The notes: generated from the letters alone by a model not told the origin. Counted from the stretch's first letter, positions 6,813-15,722 are shown. The stretch is DNA of 28,757 bases from Pseudomonadota bacterium (GCA_023457895.1 JAEXAY010000057.1:1-28757), one strand, 5' to 3'. Program-made: numbers and translations.

Positions 6813-8444
6813 ATGGCGCGGTTCATTTTCATCACCGGCGGCGTGGTCTCCTCGCTCGGAAAAGGTCTTATGGCAGCAAGTCTTGCTGCCCTTCTCCAGG
6901 CGCGCGGCTACAAGGTCCGCATCCGTAAATTTGACCCCTATCTCAATGTCGATCCAGGCACGATGAGCCCGTATCAGCATGGCGAAGTCTATGTGACCGA
7001 CGATGGCGCGGAGACCGATCTCGATCTTGGCCATTACGAACGCTTCACCGGCGTTTCGGCGCGCCAGTCCGACAATGTGACTTCGGGGCGCATTTACCAG
7101 ACAATCATTCAGAAAGAGCGCCGCGGTGACTATCTCGGCGCCACGGTGCAGGTCATTCCGCACGTCACCGACGCGATCAAGCAATTTGCGCAAGCCGAAA
7201 CCGACGATGTCGATTTCGTCCTGTGTGAAATCGGCGGCACGGTGGGCGATATTGAATCGCTGCCTTTCATTGAATCGATCCGCCAGCTGCGTAACGAACT
7301 CGGCCGTGACCAGACGCTTTCGGTCCATGTCACGCTGGTGCCCTATATCGCCGCTGCTGGCGAACTCAAGACCAAGCCGACGCAGCACAGCGTCCGCGAA
7401 CTGGCGAGCCTCGGGGTGCAGCCGGACATATTGCTGTGCCGGTCGGAAAAGCCGCTGCCCGACAGCGAACGCGCGAAAATCGCGCAATTCTGTAATGTGC
7501 GCAAGGAAGCGGTCATTCCGGCGCTGGATGCACCGTCCATCTATGCGGTGCCGCGCCAGTATCACAAAGAAGGCCTCGACACCGAAGTGCTGCGCGCGTT
7601 CGGCATCACCGATGCGCCTGCGCCCGATCTGACGCGCTGGGACGATATTCTCGACCGCTACCAGAACCCCGAGGGCGAGGTGACGATCGGCGTCGTCGGC
7701 AAATATGTCGGCCTGCAGGATGCCTATAAATCGTTGCACGAGGCGCTGGTCCACGGCGGCATCGCCAACCGGGTCAAGGTCCATGTCAAATGGCTTGATG
7801 CCGAAATGTTCGAAATGAACGGCGATCTCGCAGCGCAACTGGAGCCGATGGACGGCATTCTCGTGCCCGGCGGCTTCGGGGAGCGCGGCAGCGAGGGCAA
7901 GATCGCCAGCGTCCAGTTTGCGCGTGAACGCAATGTGCCGTTCTTCGGCATCTGCCTCGGCATGCAGATGGCGTGCATCGAAGCGGCGCGCAACACCGCG
8001 GGGATCGCCAGGGCTTCGACCACCGAATTCGGCCCGACCGATGAACCGGTGGTGGGGCTGATCACCGAGTGGATGAGCGAAGAGGGCCTGCAGAAGCGCG
8101 GCGCGGACAGCGATCTTGGCGGCACGATGCGGCTCGGCGCCTATGACGCGGTGCTTGCCCCCAACAGCCATGTCGCCGCGATTTACGGCGATACCACGAT
8201 CAGCGAGCGTCACCGTCACCGCTACGAGGTCAACAAGGCCTATCGCGAACCGCTGGAGAAGGGCGGGTTATTGTTCTCTGGCATGTCGCCCGACGGTGAG
8301 CTTCCGGAAATTGTCGAGCGGCCGGAGCATGCCTGGTTTATCGGCGTGCAGTCGCATCCTGAACTCAAGTCCAAGCCGTTCGACCCGCACCCGCTGTTCG
8401 CCAGCTTTATCGCCGCAGCGGTCAAGCAATCGCGGCTGGTCTGA
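6813..8444 (+). CDS. pyrG: CTP synthase
   Basis: This 543-aa two-domain enzyme converts UTP to CTP with glutamine and ATP. The N-terminal amidoligase domain begins with the nucleotide-binding ITGGVVSSLGKG (7-18), followed by the conserved RKFDPYLNVDPGTMSPYQHGE region (39-59) and CEIGGTVGDIES (138-149). The C-terminal class I glutamine amidotransferase domain has nucleophile Cys381 in FFGICLGMQ, and His515 and Glu517 in QSHPELKSKP. The length is normal for the family. The gene is closed by a strong hairpin terminator at 8458-8488. The preceding 85-bp gap carries a 12-bp hairpin. Confidence 0.97.
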   Translation: MARFIFITGGVVSSLGKGLMAASLAALLQARGYKVRIRKFDPYLNVDPGTMSPYQHGEVYVTDDGAETDLDLGHYERFTGVSARQSDNVTSGRIYQTIIQKERRGDYLGATVQVIPHVTDAIKQFAQAETDDVDFVLCEIGGTVGDIESLPFIESIRQLRNELGRDQTLSVHVTLVPYIAAAGELKTKPTQHSVRELASLGVQPDILLCRSEKPLPDSERAKIAQFCNVRKEAVIPALDAPSIYAVPRQYHKEGLDTEVLRAFGITDAPAPDLTRWDDILDRYQNPEGEVTIGVVGKYVGLQDAYKSLHEALVHGGIANRVKVHVKWLDAEMFEMNGDLAAQLEPMDGILVPGGFGERGSEGKIASVQFARERNVPFFGICLGMQMACIEAARNTAGIARASTTEFGPTDEPVVGLITEWMSEEGLQKRGADSDLGGTMRLGAYDAVLAPNSHVAAIYGDTTISERHRHRYEVNKAYREPLEKGGLLFSGMSPDGELPEIVERPEHAWFIGVQSHPELKSKPFDPHPLFASFIAAAVKQSRLV

Positions 8445-8457
8445 GCACCATAAGACA

Positions 8458-8488
8458 AAAGCCCGGGCCAAAAAATGACCCGGGCTTT
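8458..8488 (+). terminator. Intrinsic terminator after pyrG
   Basis: AAAGCCCGGG (8458-8467) and CCCGGGCTTT (8479-8488) form a perfect 10-bp stem with an A-rich loop, 14 nt beyond the pyrG stop. It has a short T run at the end of the stem. The symmetric A/T flanks would let it work weakly on either strand, but only pyrG needs it. Confidence 0.85.
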
Positions 8489-8821
8489 CGCGTGACGAAT
8501 ATATCGCCATCCCCCGCTGGCAGGCCGTACTGATGCGCGTCCGTGTTCCCTTCGTCGCGCGCCGTTCGGCTCTTGACCCTCCCTGGATTTGGCCAATGGC
8601 GTATCCAGTGGCGCAATGGTTATGCAGACGCTCACCAAAAGTCATGCTTTGAATCATGTTCCGCTGAAGATTAGCGTCCGCCTGTGTCGATTTGGCCACA
8701 CTGTTGTTGACGGCGACTATCGAGTCGCTGATCGTCCTTGGCTGTTGCAGCGGGCCTGCAATCGCCCTATGGCGAGGCAGTTTCGTTCGTCTTTCCAGCC
8801 CGCAAGAGGCGCATTTCCTTC
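8489..8821. other. 333-bp non-coding gap before lolC
   Basis: No convincing gene or RNA was found here. The frames that are open are short and have no recognisable product. A weak inverted repeat, CTGGAT (8583-8588) with ATCCAG (8603-8608), and TTGAC-like hexamers near 8574 and 8708 are present, but none has a good -10 partner. The gap must contain the lolC promoter unless read-through past the pyrG terminator suffices. Confidence 0.5.
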
Positions 8822-10066
8822 ATGTTTCTCAGTCCGTCCGAACGCCTGATCGTCAAGCGATATGTCCTGCCGGCCAAGGGCGAGGGCTTCATTTTCCTGG
8901 TCGCGAGCATCAGTCTCGTCGCCGTGATGCTGGGCGTGATGGCGCTGGTGATCGTGATGAGCGTGATGAATGGTTTTCGCGCCGAGCTGTTTGACAAGAT
9001 TGTCGGCCTCAACGGCCATGCGATCGTGCAGGGCTATGACGGCCGGCTCGACAACTGGCGGCAGGTGCTTCAGCAGGCCAAGGCGACGCCCGGCGTGACC
9101 AGCGCAAAACCGCTGATAGAACAACCGCTTCTGGCCAATTTCGAAGGCCGGGTCGAAGCTGTGCTGGTGCGCGGCCAGCAGATCGAGGATATTCGCGGCA
9201 ACAAGAGCATGAAGGTGGTGGCAGGCTCGCTCGCGTCGGTGACGCCTGACAGCGGCCGCGTCGCGATCGGGTCCGGGCTGGCTCAAAATCTCGGCGCACA
9301 GGTCGGATCGCAGATCAGCATCATCAATCCGGCAGGCCGCGCGACTCCGTTTGGCACGGTGCCGCGCGAGGTCGGCTACACGGTGGGCGCGATCTTCGAG
9401 ATCGGTGTCTATGAATTCGACAAGGCCTATGTGATCATGCCGATGCAGGATGCGCAGACCCTGCTGCTGCTCGGCGATTCCGTCGGGATGATCGAACTCC
9501 AGACCAGCGACGCGGACAAGGTCGCAGATATTGTCGAACCGCTACGCGCCAAGGTCGCGAGCCAGGCGATTATCACCGACTGGCGCACGCTTAACAGTAG
9601 CCTGTTCGAAGCGCTGGCGGTGGAGCGCGTCGCGATGTTCACCGTGCTGTCGATCATCATCCTGGTGGCGGTGTTCAATATCCTGTCCTCGCTCATCATG
9701 CTGGTGCGGGCCAAGACGCGCGACATCGCGATCCTGCGCACCATGGGAGCGACCCGCAAGTCGATGCTCAAGATTTTTGTCAGCGTCGGCGTGATGATCG
9801 GCGTGCTGGGCACGATCCTTGGGCTGATCCTCGGCTTCGTCTTCCTGTTCTTCCGCCAGAATGTCGTCAATTTCGTCCAGTTCATCACCGGCCAGAATCT
9901 GTGGGACCCCTCAATCCGCTTCCTCACCGAACTGCCGTCGAAGGCCGATCCGGTGGAGATTACCGTAATCGCGCTGATGGCGGTGCTGTTCAGCTTCCTT
10001 GCCACACTCTATCCGGCCTTCAAGGCGGCAAACACCGATCCCGTTCAGGTGCTGCGTTATGAATAG
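8822..10066 (+). CDS. lolC: Lipoprotein-releasing ABC transporter permease (LolC/LolE, LolF-type)
   Basis: This 414-aa inner-membrane permease of the Lol system extracts outer-membrane lipoproteins and hands them to LolA. The first transmembrane helix lies at about 24-48, just after the conserved cytosolic VKRYVLPAKGEGFIF segment. A long periplasmic domain follows, then three C-terminal helices (about 278-300, 320-346 and 380-402). The ILRTMGATRKSML coupling segment characteristic of MacB/LolC permeases is present. The start at 8822 (MFLSPSERLI) gives the standard family length; an ATG at 8738 would add 28 aa unlike the family. lolD overlaps its end by 8 bp. There is no second permease gene here, which fits the single-permease LolF arrangement of many alphaproteobacteria. 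Confidence 0.93.
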   Translation: MFLSPSERLIVKRYVLPAKGEGFIFLVASISLVAVMLGVMALVIVMSVMNGFRAELFDKIVGLNGHAIVQGYDGRLDNWRQVLQQAKATPGVTSAKPLIEQPLLANFEGRVEAVLVRGQQIEDIRGNKSMKVVAGSLASVTPDSGRVAIGSGLAQNLGAQVGSQISIINPAGRATPFGTVPREVGYTVGAIFEIGVYEFDKAYVIMPMQDAQTLLLLGDSVGMIELQTSDADKVADIVEPLRAKVASQAIITDWRTLNSSLFEALAVERVAMFTVLSIIILVAVFNILSSLIMLVRAKTRDIAILRTMGATRKSMLKIFVSVGVMIGVLGTILGLILGFVFLFFRQNVVNFVQFITGQNLWDPSIRFLTELPSKADPVEITVIALMAVLFSFLATLYPAFKAANTDPVQVLRYE

Positions 10067-10829
10067 TCGCGAGGAACAGTCGATCGAACGCGCTGCCGCC
10101 CGCTTTGGCACGGTACCGGCAGGTGCGCCCGGGCAAACGCTACCGCGCCCCAAAACCCGGCCCATCATGCTGCAAACACGCGGATTACGCCGCAGTTTCG
10201 AGCAGGGCGATGAAGTCATCGAGGTGCTTCGCGGGGTTGATCTCGACATCGCGGCGGGTGAAATCGTTGCGCTGCTCGGACCATCCGGATCGGGCAAGTC
10301 GACGCTGCTGCAGGCGGTGGGACTTCTCGAAGGCGGATTTCATGGCTCGATCATGATCGACGGGCAGGAGGTCGCCAATCTCGACAATGAGGAACGCACC
10401 GCGGTCAGGCGCGAAAAGCTCGGCTTCATATACCAGTTCCACCATTTGCTGCCCGATTTCAACGCCACCGAAAATGTGATGATGCCGCAGCTCATCTTCG
10501 GTACAGGCCCGGCGGAAGCGCAGGTGCGGTCGGAAAAGCTGCTCGCCGATCTCGGGCTCGGCCATCGCCTGACCCACAAGCCAAGCAAATTGTCGGGCGG
10601 CGAGCAGCAACGCGTGGCGGTTGCCCGTGCCATGGCCAACCGGCCCAAGCTGATCCTCGCGGACGAACCCACCGGCAATCTCGACGAGAAGACGTCGGAC
10701 GTGGTGTTCGAGCAATTTGTCCGCCTCGTGCGCCATCATGGCAGTTCGGCACTGGTGGCGACGCATAACGAGGCGCTGGCGAAGCGCATGGACCGGGTGG
10801 TGCGGCTGCATGACGGGGTGCTGGAGTGA
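10059..10829 (+). CDS. lolD: Lipoprotein-releasing system ATP-binding protein LolD
   Basis: This ATPase subunit powers the LolC/F permease. Walker A is GPSGSGKST (74-82, Lys80), the ABC signature is LSGGEQQR (178-185), Walker B is LILADEPTGNLDE (198-210), and the LolD-type segment HHLLPDFNATENVMMP (128-143) is clear. From ATG 10059 the protein is 256 aa, with about 36 extra N-terminal residues compared with the usual LolD start at MLQTRGL, which would be ATG 10167. Neither start has a strong Shine-Dalgarno sequence. I chose 10059 because it overlaps the lolC stop and would be coupled to it. The ATPase core is complete in either case. Confidence 0.94.
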   Translation: MNSREEQSIERAAARFGTVPAGAPGQTLPRPKTRPIMLQTRGLRRSFEQGDEVIEVLRGVDLDIAAGEIVALLGPSGSGKSTLLQAVGLLEGGFHGSIMIDGQEVANLDNEERTAVRREKLGFIYQFHHLLPDFNATENVMMPQLIFGTGPAEAQVRSEKLLADLGLGHRLTHKPSKLSGGEQQRVAVARAMANRPKLILADEPTGNLDEKTSDVVFEQFVRLVRHHGSSALVATHNEALAKRMDRVVRLHDGVLE

Positions 10830-10891
10830 GCCCTTCGGAATTCCGTTTGCTCGAGATTAGTCTAAGGGCCGATTGACCCGGAGAATAAAAC

Positions 10892-10920
10892 AGTGCTTCG
10901 ACAAGCTCAGCACGAACGGG
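10892..10920 (+). repeat. Palindromic repeat in the peroxidase leader
   Basis: AGTGCTTCGACAAGCTCAG and the following CACGAACGGG form a short element with GTGCT (10893-10897) and AGCAC (10909-10913) as inverted ends. Its core, CTTCGACAAGCTCAG, resembles the arm at 61-75 (CTGAAACAAGTTCAG), so the two may be related families. From memory such motifs are scattered through sphingomonad genomes; only one copy is seen here. It ends directly at the Shine-Dalgarno sequence of the peroxidase gene. Confidence 0.55.
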
Positions 10921-10932
10921 GAGGGAAGATGC

Positions 10933-11421
10933 ATGTCGACGATTTATGATTTCAGCGCGAAGGCTCCGGATGGCACCAGCGTGCCGCTCGCGGATTACCG
11001 GGGCAAGGTTTTGCTGGTCGTCAACACCGCCTCCAAATGCGGCTTCACGCCCCAATATGAGGGACTGGAGGCGCTCTACCGCAGCTATCACGATCAGGGC
11101 TTTGAAATCCTCGCCTTCCCGTGCAACCAGTTCGGCGCGCAGGAGCCCGGGGACGCGGCGGAAATCGCGAACTTCTGCAAGCTGAACTATGATGTGAGCT
11201 TCCCGCTGTTCGCCAAGATCGATGTCAACGGACCTGATGCCGACCCCATCTGGGCATGGCTCAAGCAGCAGAAGGCGGGGTTGATGGGCACCACGCGGAT
11301 CAAGTGGAACTTCACGAAATTCCTGATCGACCGCAAGGGGCAGGTGGCTGGACGCTATGCGCCGGCGACCAAGCCGGAAAAGATCGAAGCCGATATTCGC
11401 GCATTATTGGACGCGCGATAA
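10933..11421 (+). CDS. Glutathione peroxidase family thiol peroxidase
   Basis: This 162-aa cytosolic peroxidase reduces hydrogen peroxide and organic hydroperoxides. The catalytic set is visible: peroxidatic Cys36 in NTASKCGFTPQYEGL, Gln70 in PCNQFGAQEPG, and Trp125-Asn126 in IKWNFTKFLID. Cys replaces the selenocysteine of animal enzymes. A further Cys82 (NFCKLNYDV) is placed like the resolving cysteine of non-animal enzymes, so thioredoxin is the likelier reductant (inference from the family). The start at 10933 is fixed by GGAGG at 10920-10924, 8 nt upstream, and by the family N-terminus MSTIYDFSAK; a longer frame from 10873 would translate the repeat. It lies 103 bp after lolD and 58 bp before dnaE. 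Confidence 0.93.
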   Translation: MSTIYDFSAKAPDGTSVPLADYRGKVLLVVNTASKCGFTPQYEGLEALYRSYHDQGFEILAFPCNQFGAQEPGDAAEIANFCKLNYDVSFPLFAKIDVNGPDADPIWAWLKQQKAGLMGTTRIKWNFTKFLIDRKGQVAGRYAPATKPEKIEADIRALLDAR

Positions 11422-11437
11422 CCGTGGGCGCCACTGT

Positions 11438-11451
11438 AGTCTTGCAAGACT
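11438..11451. promoter_or_regulatory. Perfect 14-bp palindrome upstream of dnaE
   Basis: AGTCTTGCAAGACT is fully self-complementary and lies in the 58-bp gap between the peroxidase stop and the dnaE start at 11480. It could be an operator for a dimeric regulator or a chance palindrome. No U-tract follows. Confidence 0.3.
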
Positions 11452-11479
11452 CGAGCCCCGCCTCCTAGGGTCCTTCGCC

Positions 11480-14400
11480 ATGCCGCATGCCGCTTTCGTC
11501 CCCTTACGGGTCTTTTCCTGCTACACGATGCTCGACGGTGCGATCGAGCCGAAACTGATCGCCAAGGCGGCAGCCGAGAATGGTTTTCCCGCTGTGGCGC
11601 TTACTGATCGCAACGGGCTTTATGCGGCGATGGCCTTTTCCGATGCCAGCGCCAGCGCCGGGGTGCAGCCGATCGTTGGTACCATGCTCGGTATCGCACG
11701 GCCGCAACGCAGTGACGGCCAAGCGGGTGGAACCGACTGGCTCGCGCTCTATGCACAGGATGAGACCGGCTATGAGAATATGTGCAAGCTGGTGTCGATG
11801 GCGCATCTCGAACGGCCGCCGCACGAGGACCCGCATGTTCTCCTTTCCGACCTTCACGGCCTGACCGATGGCCTCCTCTGCCTGACCGCAGGCGGGGAGG
11901 GCGCGCTGGTGCGGCTCGCGGCCAACCAGCAGCTTGCCGAGGCCGAACGCTATTGCGATGCGCTCGAAAGCCTGTTTCCCGGCCGGCTTTATGTCGAACT
12001 GGTGCGGCGCGGCGATCCGTACGAAGAGGCGGCGGAACCGGCGTTGATCGACCTCGCGCTGAAACGCAACCTGCCGCTGGTCGCCACCAATCCCTGCTGT
12101 TACGTCAAGCCCGATTTCCACCCCGCGCATGATGCGATGCTGTGCATTGCGGGCAGCGCCTATCTGGAAAGCGACGAACGCAAGAAAAGCTCGACCGAAG
12201 CCTGGATGAAGTCCGCGGCCGAGATGGAGCGATTGTTCGAGGACATCCCCGAAGCGCTCAGCAACACATTGGTCGTGGCGCAGCGCTGTGCGGTGATGGC
12301 CCCCAAGCGCAAGCCGATCCTTCCCAGTATGGCGGGCGATCGCGAGGCCGAGGCCGCGCAGCTTCGCCGTGATGCCGAGGCCGGACTGGCGGAGCGCCTT
12401 GCGAAATATCCGGACCTTTCTGCCGAGGAGCGGCAGGCCTATCTCGACCGGCTGAATTTCGAGGTCGATATCATCACCGGCATGGGCTTTCCCGGCTATT
12501 TCCTGATCGTCGCCGACTTCATCAAATGGGCCAAGGATCATGACATTCCGGTGGGGCCGGGGCGCGGGTCAGGCGCGGGATCGGTTGTCGCCTGGGCACT
12601 CACCATCACCGACCTCGATCCGCTCAAACTCGGGCTGCTGTTCGAACGCTTTCTCAACCCCGAGCGCGTCTCGATGCCCGATTTCGACATCGACTTTTGC
12701 GAAACCCGCCGCGGCGAGGTGATCCGCTATGTTCAGGAAAAATACGGGCAGGATACGGTCGCGCAGATTATCACCTTCGGAAAGCTGAAGGCTCGCGCGG
12801 TTCTGAAGGATACCGGCCGTGTGCTCCAGATGAGCTATGGCCAGGTCGACCGACTTGCCAAACTGGTGCCCAACCACCCGACCGATCCGTGGACGCTCGA
12901 ACGGGCGCTCAACGGCGTCTCCGAACTCGCGACCGAATATAAAGGCAACCCCGCGGTCAAGCGCCTGTTCGATCTCGCCAAGCAGCTTGAGGGCATGCCG
13001 CGGCACTCGTCGACCCACGCAGCGGGTGTGGTGATCGGCGACCGCCCGCTCGCTGAACTGGTCCCGCTTTACCGCGATCCGCGCTCGGACATGCCGGTGA
13101 CGCAGTTCGACATGAAATATGTCGAGGGCGCGGGGCTGGTGAAGTTCGACTTTTTGGGCTTGAAGACGCTGTCGGTGCTCAAGATGGCGGTGCGGCTACT
13201 GGCGCAGAATGGCATCACCATTGATCTTGACGCGCTCAGCTGGGACGATCCGGCGGTGTACGAACTGCTCCAGCGCGGCGAGACGGTCGGCGTGTTCCAG
13301 CTGGAATCCGAAGGCATGCGGCGCACGCTGTCGGCGGTGAAGCCGACTAATTTCGGCGATATCATCGCGCTCGTCTCGCTCTACCGGCCGGGGCCGATGG
13401 ACAATATCCCGCTGTTCGGCGCGCGCAAGAATGGCCGCGAGGAGATTGCCTACCCGCACCCGCTGCTCGAGCCGATCCTCAAGGAAACCTATGGCATCTT
13501 CGTCTATCAGGAACAGGTGATGCAGGCCGCGCAGATCCTCGCCGGCTACAGCCTCGGCGATGCCGACCTGCTGCGCCGCGCGATGGGCAAGAAGATCAAG
13601 GCGGAGATGGACGCGCAGCGCGCCCGCTTTGTCGAAGGCTGCGCCGAGAAGGATATCAGCGAAGCGCAGGCCAATGAACTGTTCGACTTGATCGACAAGT
13701 TCGCCGGCTATGGTTTCAACAAGAGCCACGCGGCGGCCTATGCGCTGCTTGCCTATCAGACCGCCTGGCTCAAGGCGCACCATCCGGCGGAGTTTTTCGC
13801 TGCCTCGATGGCGTATGACATCCATCTTACCGACAAGCTGGCGGTGTTCATGGACGATGCGCGGCGCCTTGATGTTGCTGTGTTGCCGGTCGATATCAAC
13901 CGCAGCGAGGCCGACTTTTCGGTCGAGGTGCAGGAGCATGGCGCCCACGCGGTGCGCTATGCGCTGGGCGGGCTCAAGGGCGTTGGCGAGAATGCGATGG
14001 CGGGGCTTGTCGCGGAACGAAAGGACCACGGCGCATTTGCCAGCCTCGACGATTTCGCCGACAGGGTTGATCCCCGCCAGCTCAACCGCCGCCAGCTCGA
14101 AGCATTGGCGGCAGCGGGCGCATTCGATGGTTTGAACGATAACCGCGCGGCGGTGTTCGGGGCGGCGGAGACGATCCTCGCGGTTGCCTCCAACGCCGCC
14201 CACCAGCGCGAAAGCGGGCAGGGCGGTCTGTTCGGGGCCGAGGTTTCAACCACGCCGTCCGTGCCGCTTCCGCAGGTCGAGCCCTGGTCGCTGACCGAGC
14301 GCATGGCGCGCGAAAAGGACGCGTTCGGCTTTTATTTCTCGGCGCATCCGGTCGATCATTACCGCCACCTCACCAGCGCGCATGGTGCGCGCACCTATGC

Positions 14401-14938
14401 CGAGATTTCAACCTCGACCGTCGCTGCGGGGCAGCGCCGCCCGGCCGTGATGGCGGGCCTGATCGAAGGCATACGCTGGCGGACCTCGCAGCGGGGCAAC
14501 CGCTTTGCCATGCTCACCCTTTCCGACCGGTCGGGCCAGTTTTCCGCCAATTGTTTCGATGAAAATGCCTGCAACCAGATTGAAGAGATGGCAAAACAAG
14601 GCGCTTGCGCCCTCCTCAACGTCGAACTTGATCAGCCCAATGGCGAGGAAGCGCCGCGTATTGTCGTGCGTTCGGTGACCTCGTTCGACCGGCTCAGCAC
14701 CAGCGTGGCGCTGCGCATGGACATTCCGGTCGAAACGCCCGAGGCCGTGAGCGAACTCGCGCTGGCGCTCGACAACCGCAAGGGCGGGCGCGGCGAGATC
14801 GTGCTGCTGCACCAGTCCGCGCCACTGCCCCCGGTGCGGATCAGCATCGGCAAGGATTATCTGGTCGATTCCGAACTTGCCGAAATGCTCGAACGGATCG
14901 ACGGCGTCGGCACCGTCGATCTGCGCCCGATACGCTGA
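11480..14938 (+). CDS. dnaE: DNA polymerase III subunit alpha
   Basis: This 1152-aa replicative polymerase is the catalytic subunit of the chromosomal replicase. An N-terminal PHP domain (about 5-75) is followed by the C-family polymerase core with VGPGRGSGAGS (358-368) and the acidic motif PDFDIDF, where Asp401 and Asp403 are at the same numbers as in E. coli; the third catalytic Asp is probably in KFDFLGLKTL. After the fingers comes a helix-hairpin-helix region, then QGGLFG, the expected internal beta-clamp motif, and a C-terminal OB fold (from about VMAGLIEGIRW). PHP metal ligands are degraded: His positions of the usual VHLRVHS are Pro8 and Phe12, and TDH is TDR. Proofreading is therefore presumably by a separate epsilon subunit. 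The start at MPHAAFVPLR matches the family; an upstream in-frame ATG would overlap the peroxidase gene. Confidence 0.96.
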   Translation: MPHAAFVPLRVFSCYTMLDGAIEPKLIAKAAAENGFPAVALTDRNGLYAAMAFSDASASAGVQPIVGTMLGIARPQRSDGQAGGTDWLALYAQDETGYENMCKLVSMAHLERPPHEDPHVLLSDLHGLTDGLLCLTAGGEGALVRLAANQQLAEAERYCDALESLFPGRLYVELVRRGDPYEEAAEPALIDLALKRNLPLVATNPCCYVKPDFHPAHDAMLCIAGSAYLESDERKKSSTEAWMKSAAEMERLFEDIPEALSNTLVVAQRCAVMAPKRKPILPSMAGDREAEAAQLRRDAEAGLAERLAKYPDLSAEERQAYLDRLNFEVDIITGMGFPGYFLIVADFIKWAKDHDIPVGPGRGSGAGSVVAWALTITDLDPLKLGLLFERFLNPERVSMPDFDIDFCETRRGEVIRYVQEKYGQDTVAQIITFGKLKARAVLKDTGRVLQMSYGQVDRLAKLVPNHPTDPWTLERALNGVSELATEYKGNPAVKRLFDLAKQLEGMPRHSSTHAAGVVIGDRPLAELVPLYRDPRSDMPVTQFDMKYVEGAGLVKFDFLGLKTLSVLKMAVRLLAQNGITIDLDALSWDDPAVYELLQRGETVGVFQLESEGMRRTLSAVKPTNFGDIIALVSLYRPGPMDNIPLFGARKNGREEIAYPHPLLEPILKETYGIFVYQEQVMQAAQILAGYSLGDADLLRRAMGKKIKAEMDAQRARFVEGCAEKDISEAQANELFDLIDKFAGYGFNKSHAAAYALLAYQTAWLKAHHPAEFFAASMAYDIHLTDKLAVFMDDARRLDVAVLPVDINRSEADFSVEVQEHGAHAVRYALGGLKGVGENAMAGLVAERKDHGAFASLDDFADRVDPRQLNRRQLEALAAAGAFDGLNDNRAAVFGAAETILAVASNAAHQRESGQGGLFGAEVSTTPSVPLPQVEPWSLTERMAREKDAFGFYFSAHPVDHYRHLTSAHGARTYAEISTSTVAAGQRRPAVMAGLIEGIRWRTSQRGNRFAMLTLSDRSGQFSANCFDENACNQIEEMAKQGACALLNVELDQPNGEEAPRIVVRSVTSFDRLSTSVALRMDIPVETPEAVSELALALDNRKGGRGEIVLLHQSAPLPPVRISIGKDYLVDSELAEMLERIDGVGTVDLRPIR

Positions 14939-14940
14939 GA

Positions 14941-15633
14941 TCAGCCCGCCTTATTCTGCCCGAACAGGATTTTCTTTTCCTCGTCGGACATCGGCTTGCG
15001 TTCGCCATAGACGGAATCGCGCTCGGCATAGACTTTGGCGACCGCGGGCCGCGCCTTGATCGACGCGAACCAGCGCCGGAGGTTGGGAAAAGGCGTCAAA
15101 TCGATCGGCGCCTTGTCATAGCTGTTGACCCAAGGATAGCAGGCCATGTCGGCAATCGAATAGTCGCCTGCCAGGAACGCCTCCTGACCGAGGCGCTTGT
15201 CCATCACGCTATAGAGCCGGTTGACTTCGTTCGCATAACGGTCGCGAGCATAAGTAATGATTTCGGGCGCATAGACATGAAAATGGCCATATTGCCCGGA
15301 CATCGGGCCAAGTCCCGCCACCTGCCAGAACAGCCATTCGAGCGTTGTCGCACGCTGGCGGAGGTCAGCGGAAAGAAATTGGCCGGTCTTTTCGCCAAGA
15401 TAGAGCAGGATTGCGCCGCTTTCGAACAGTGATACAGGCGCGCCGCCGTCGGCCGGCGCGTGATCGACGATCGCCGGGATCTTGTTGTTGGGCGAGATCG
15501 CCAGAAACTCCGGCTTGAACTGGTCGCCCTTGCCGATATCGACCGGAAGCACCCGATGCTCCAGCCCCATCTCCTCAAGCGCGATGGAAATTTTCATGCC
15601 GTTAGGCGTCGGCCAGCTGTAGAGTTCGATCAT
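14941..15633 (-). CDS. Glutathione S-transferase, YfcG/YghU (Nu-class)-like
   Basis: This 230-aa protein has an N-terminal thioredoxin-fold domain (about 1-87) and an all-helical C-terminal domain. The N-terminus MIELYSWPTPNGMKISIALEE, with TPNGMK at 9-14, is typical of the YfcG/YghU group, which bind two glutathiones and act as disulfide-bond oxidoreductases rather than classical conjugating enzymes. The FESGAILLYL segment is the gamma-glutamyl binding region of GSTs. A Shine-Dalgarno-like AAAGGAA precedes the ATG. The gene converges on dnaE with only 2 bp between the stop codons, so the two transcripts must overlap unless a terminator lies inside the genes. It is divergent from the acyl-CoA synthetase. 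The physiological substrate is unknown. Confidence 0.88.
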   Translation of the reverse strand: MIELYSWPTPNGMKISIALEEMGLEHRVLPVDIGKGDQFKPEFLAISPNNKIPAIVDHAPADGGAPVSLFESGAILLYLGEKTGQFLSADLRQRATTLEWLFWQVAGLGPMSGQYGHFHVYAPEIITYARDRYANEVNRLYSVMDKRLGQEAFLAGDYSIADMACYPWVNSYDKAPIDLTPFPNLRRWFASIKARPAVAKVYAERDSVYGERKPMSDEEKKILFGQNKAG

Positions 15634-15722
15634 TTATAGCGTTCCTTTCATAGGGATAACAAAGACAATTGCACTCGGGTTCCCAACTCGCAATAGTGGA
15701 TTCAAACAGGAGAGGAGAAGCC

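Noticed and set aside
6786..8219. 477-codon minus-strand frame across pyrG
   Set aside because: It is antisense to a complete CTP synthase and has no family motif or ribosome site.
10830..10869. GCCCTT (10830-10835) and AAGGGC (10864-10869) as a lolD terminator
   Set aside because: The arms are only 6 bp, the loop is 28 nt and no U-tract follows. The inner CGGAATTCCG is a short palindrome likely to be chance.
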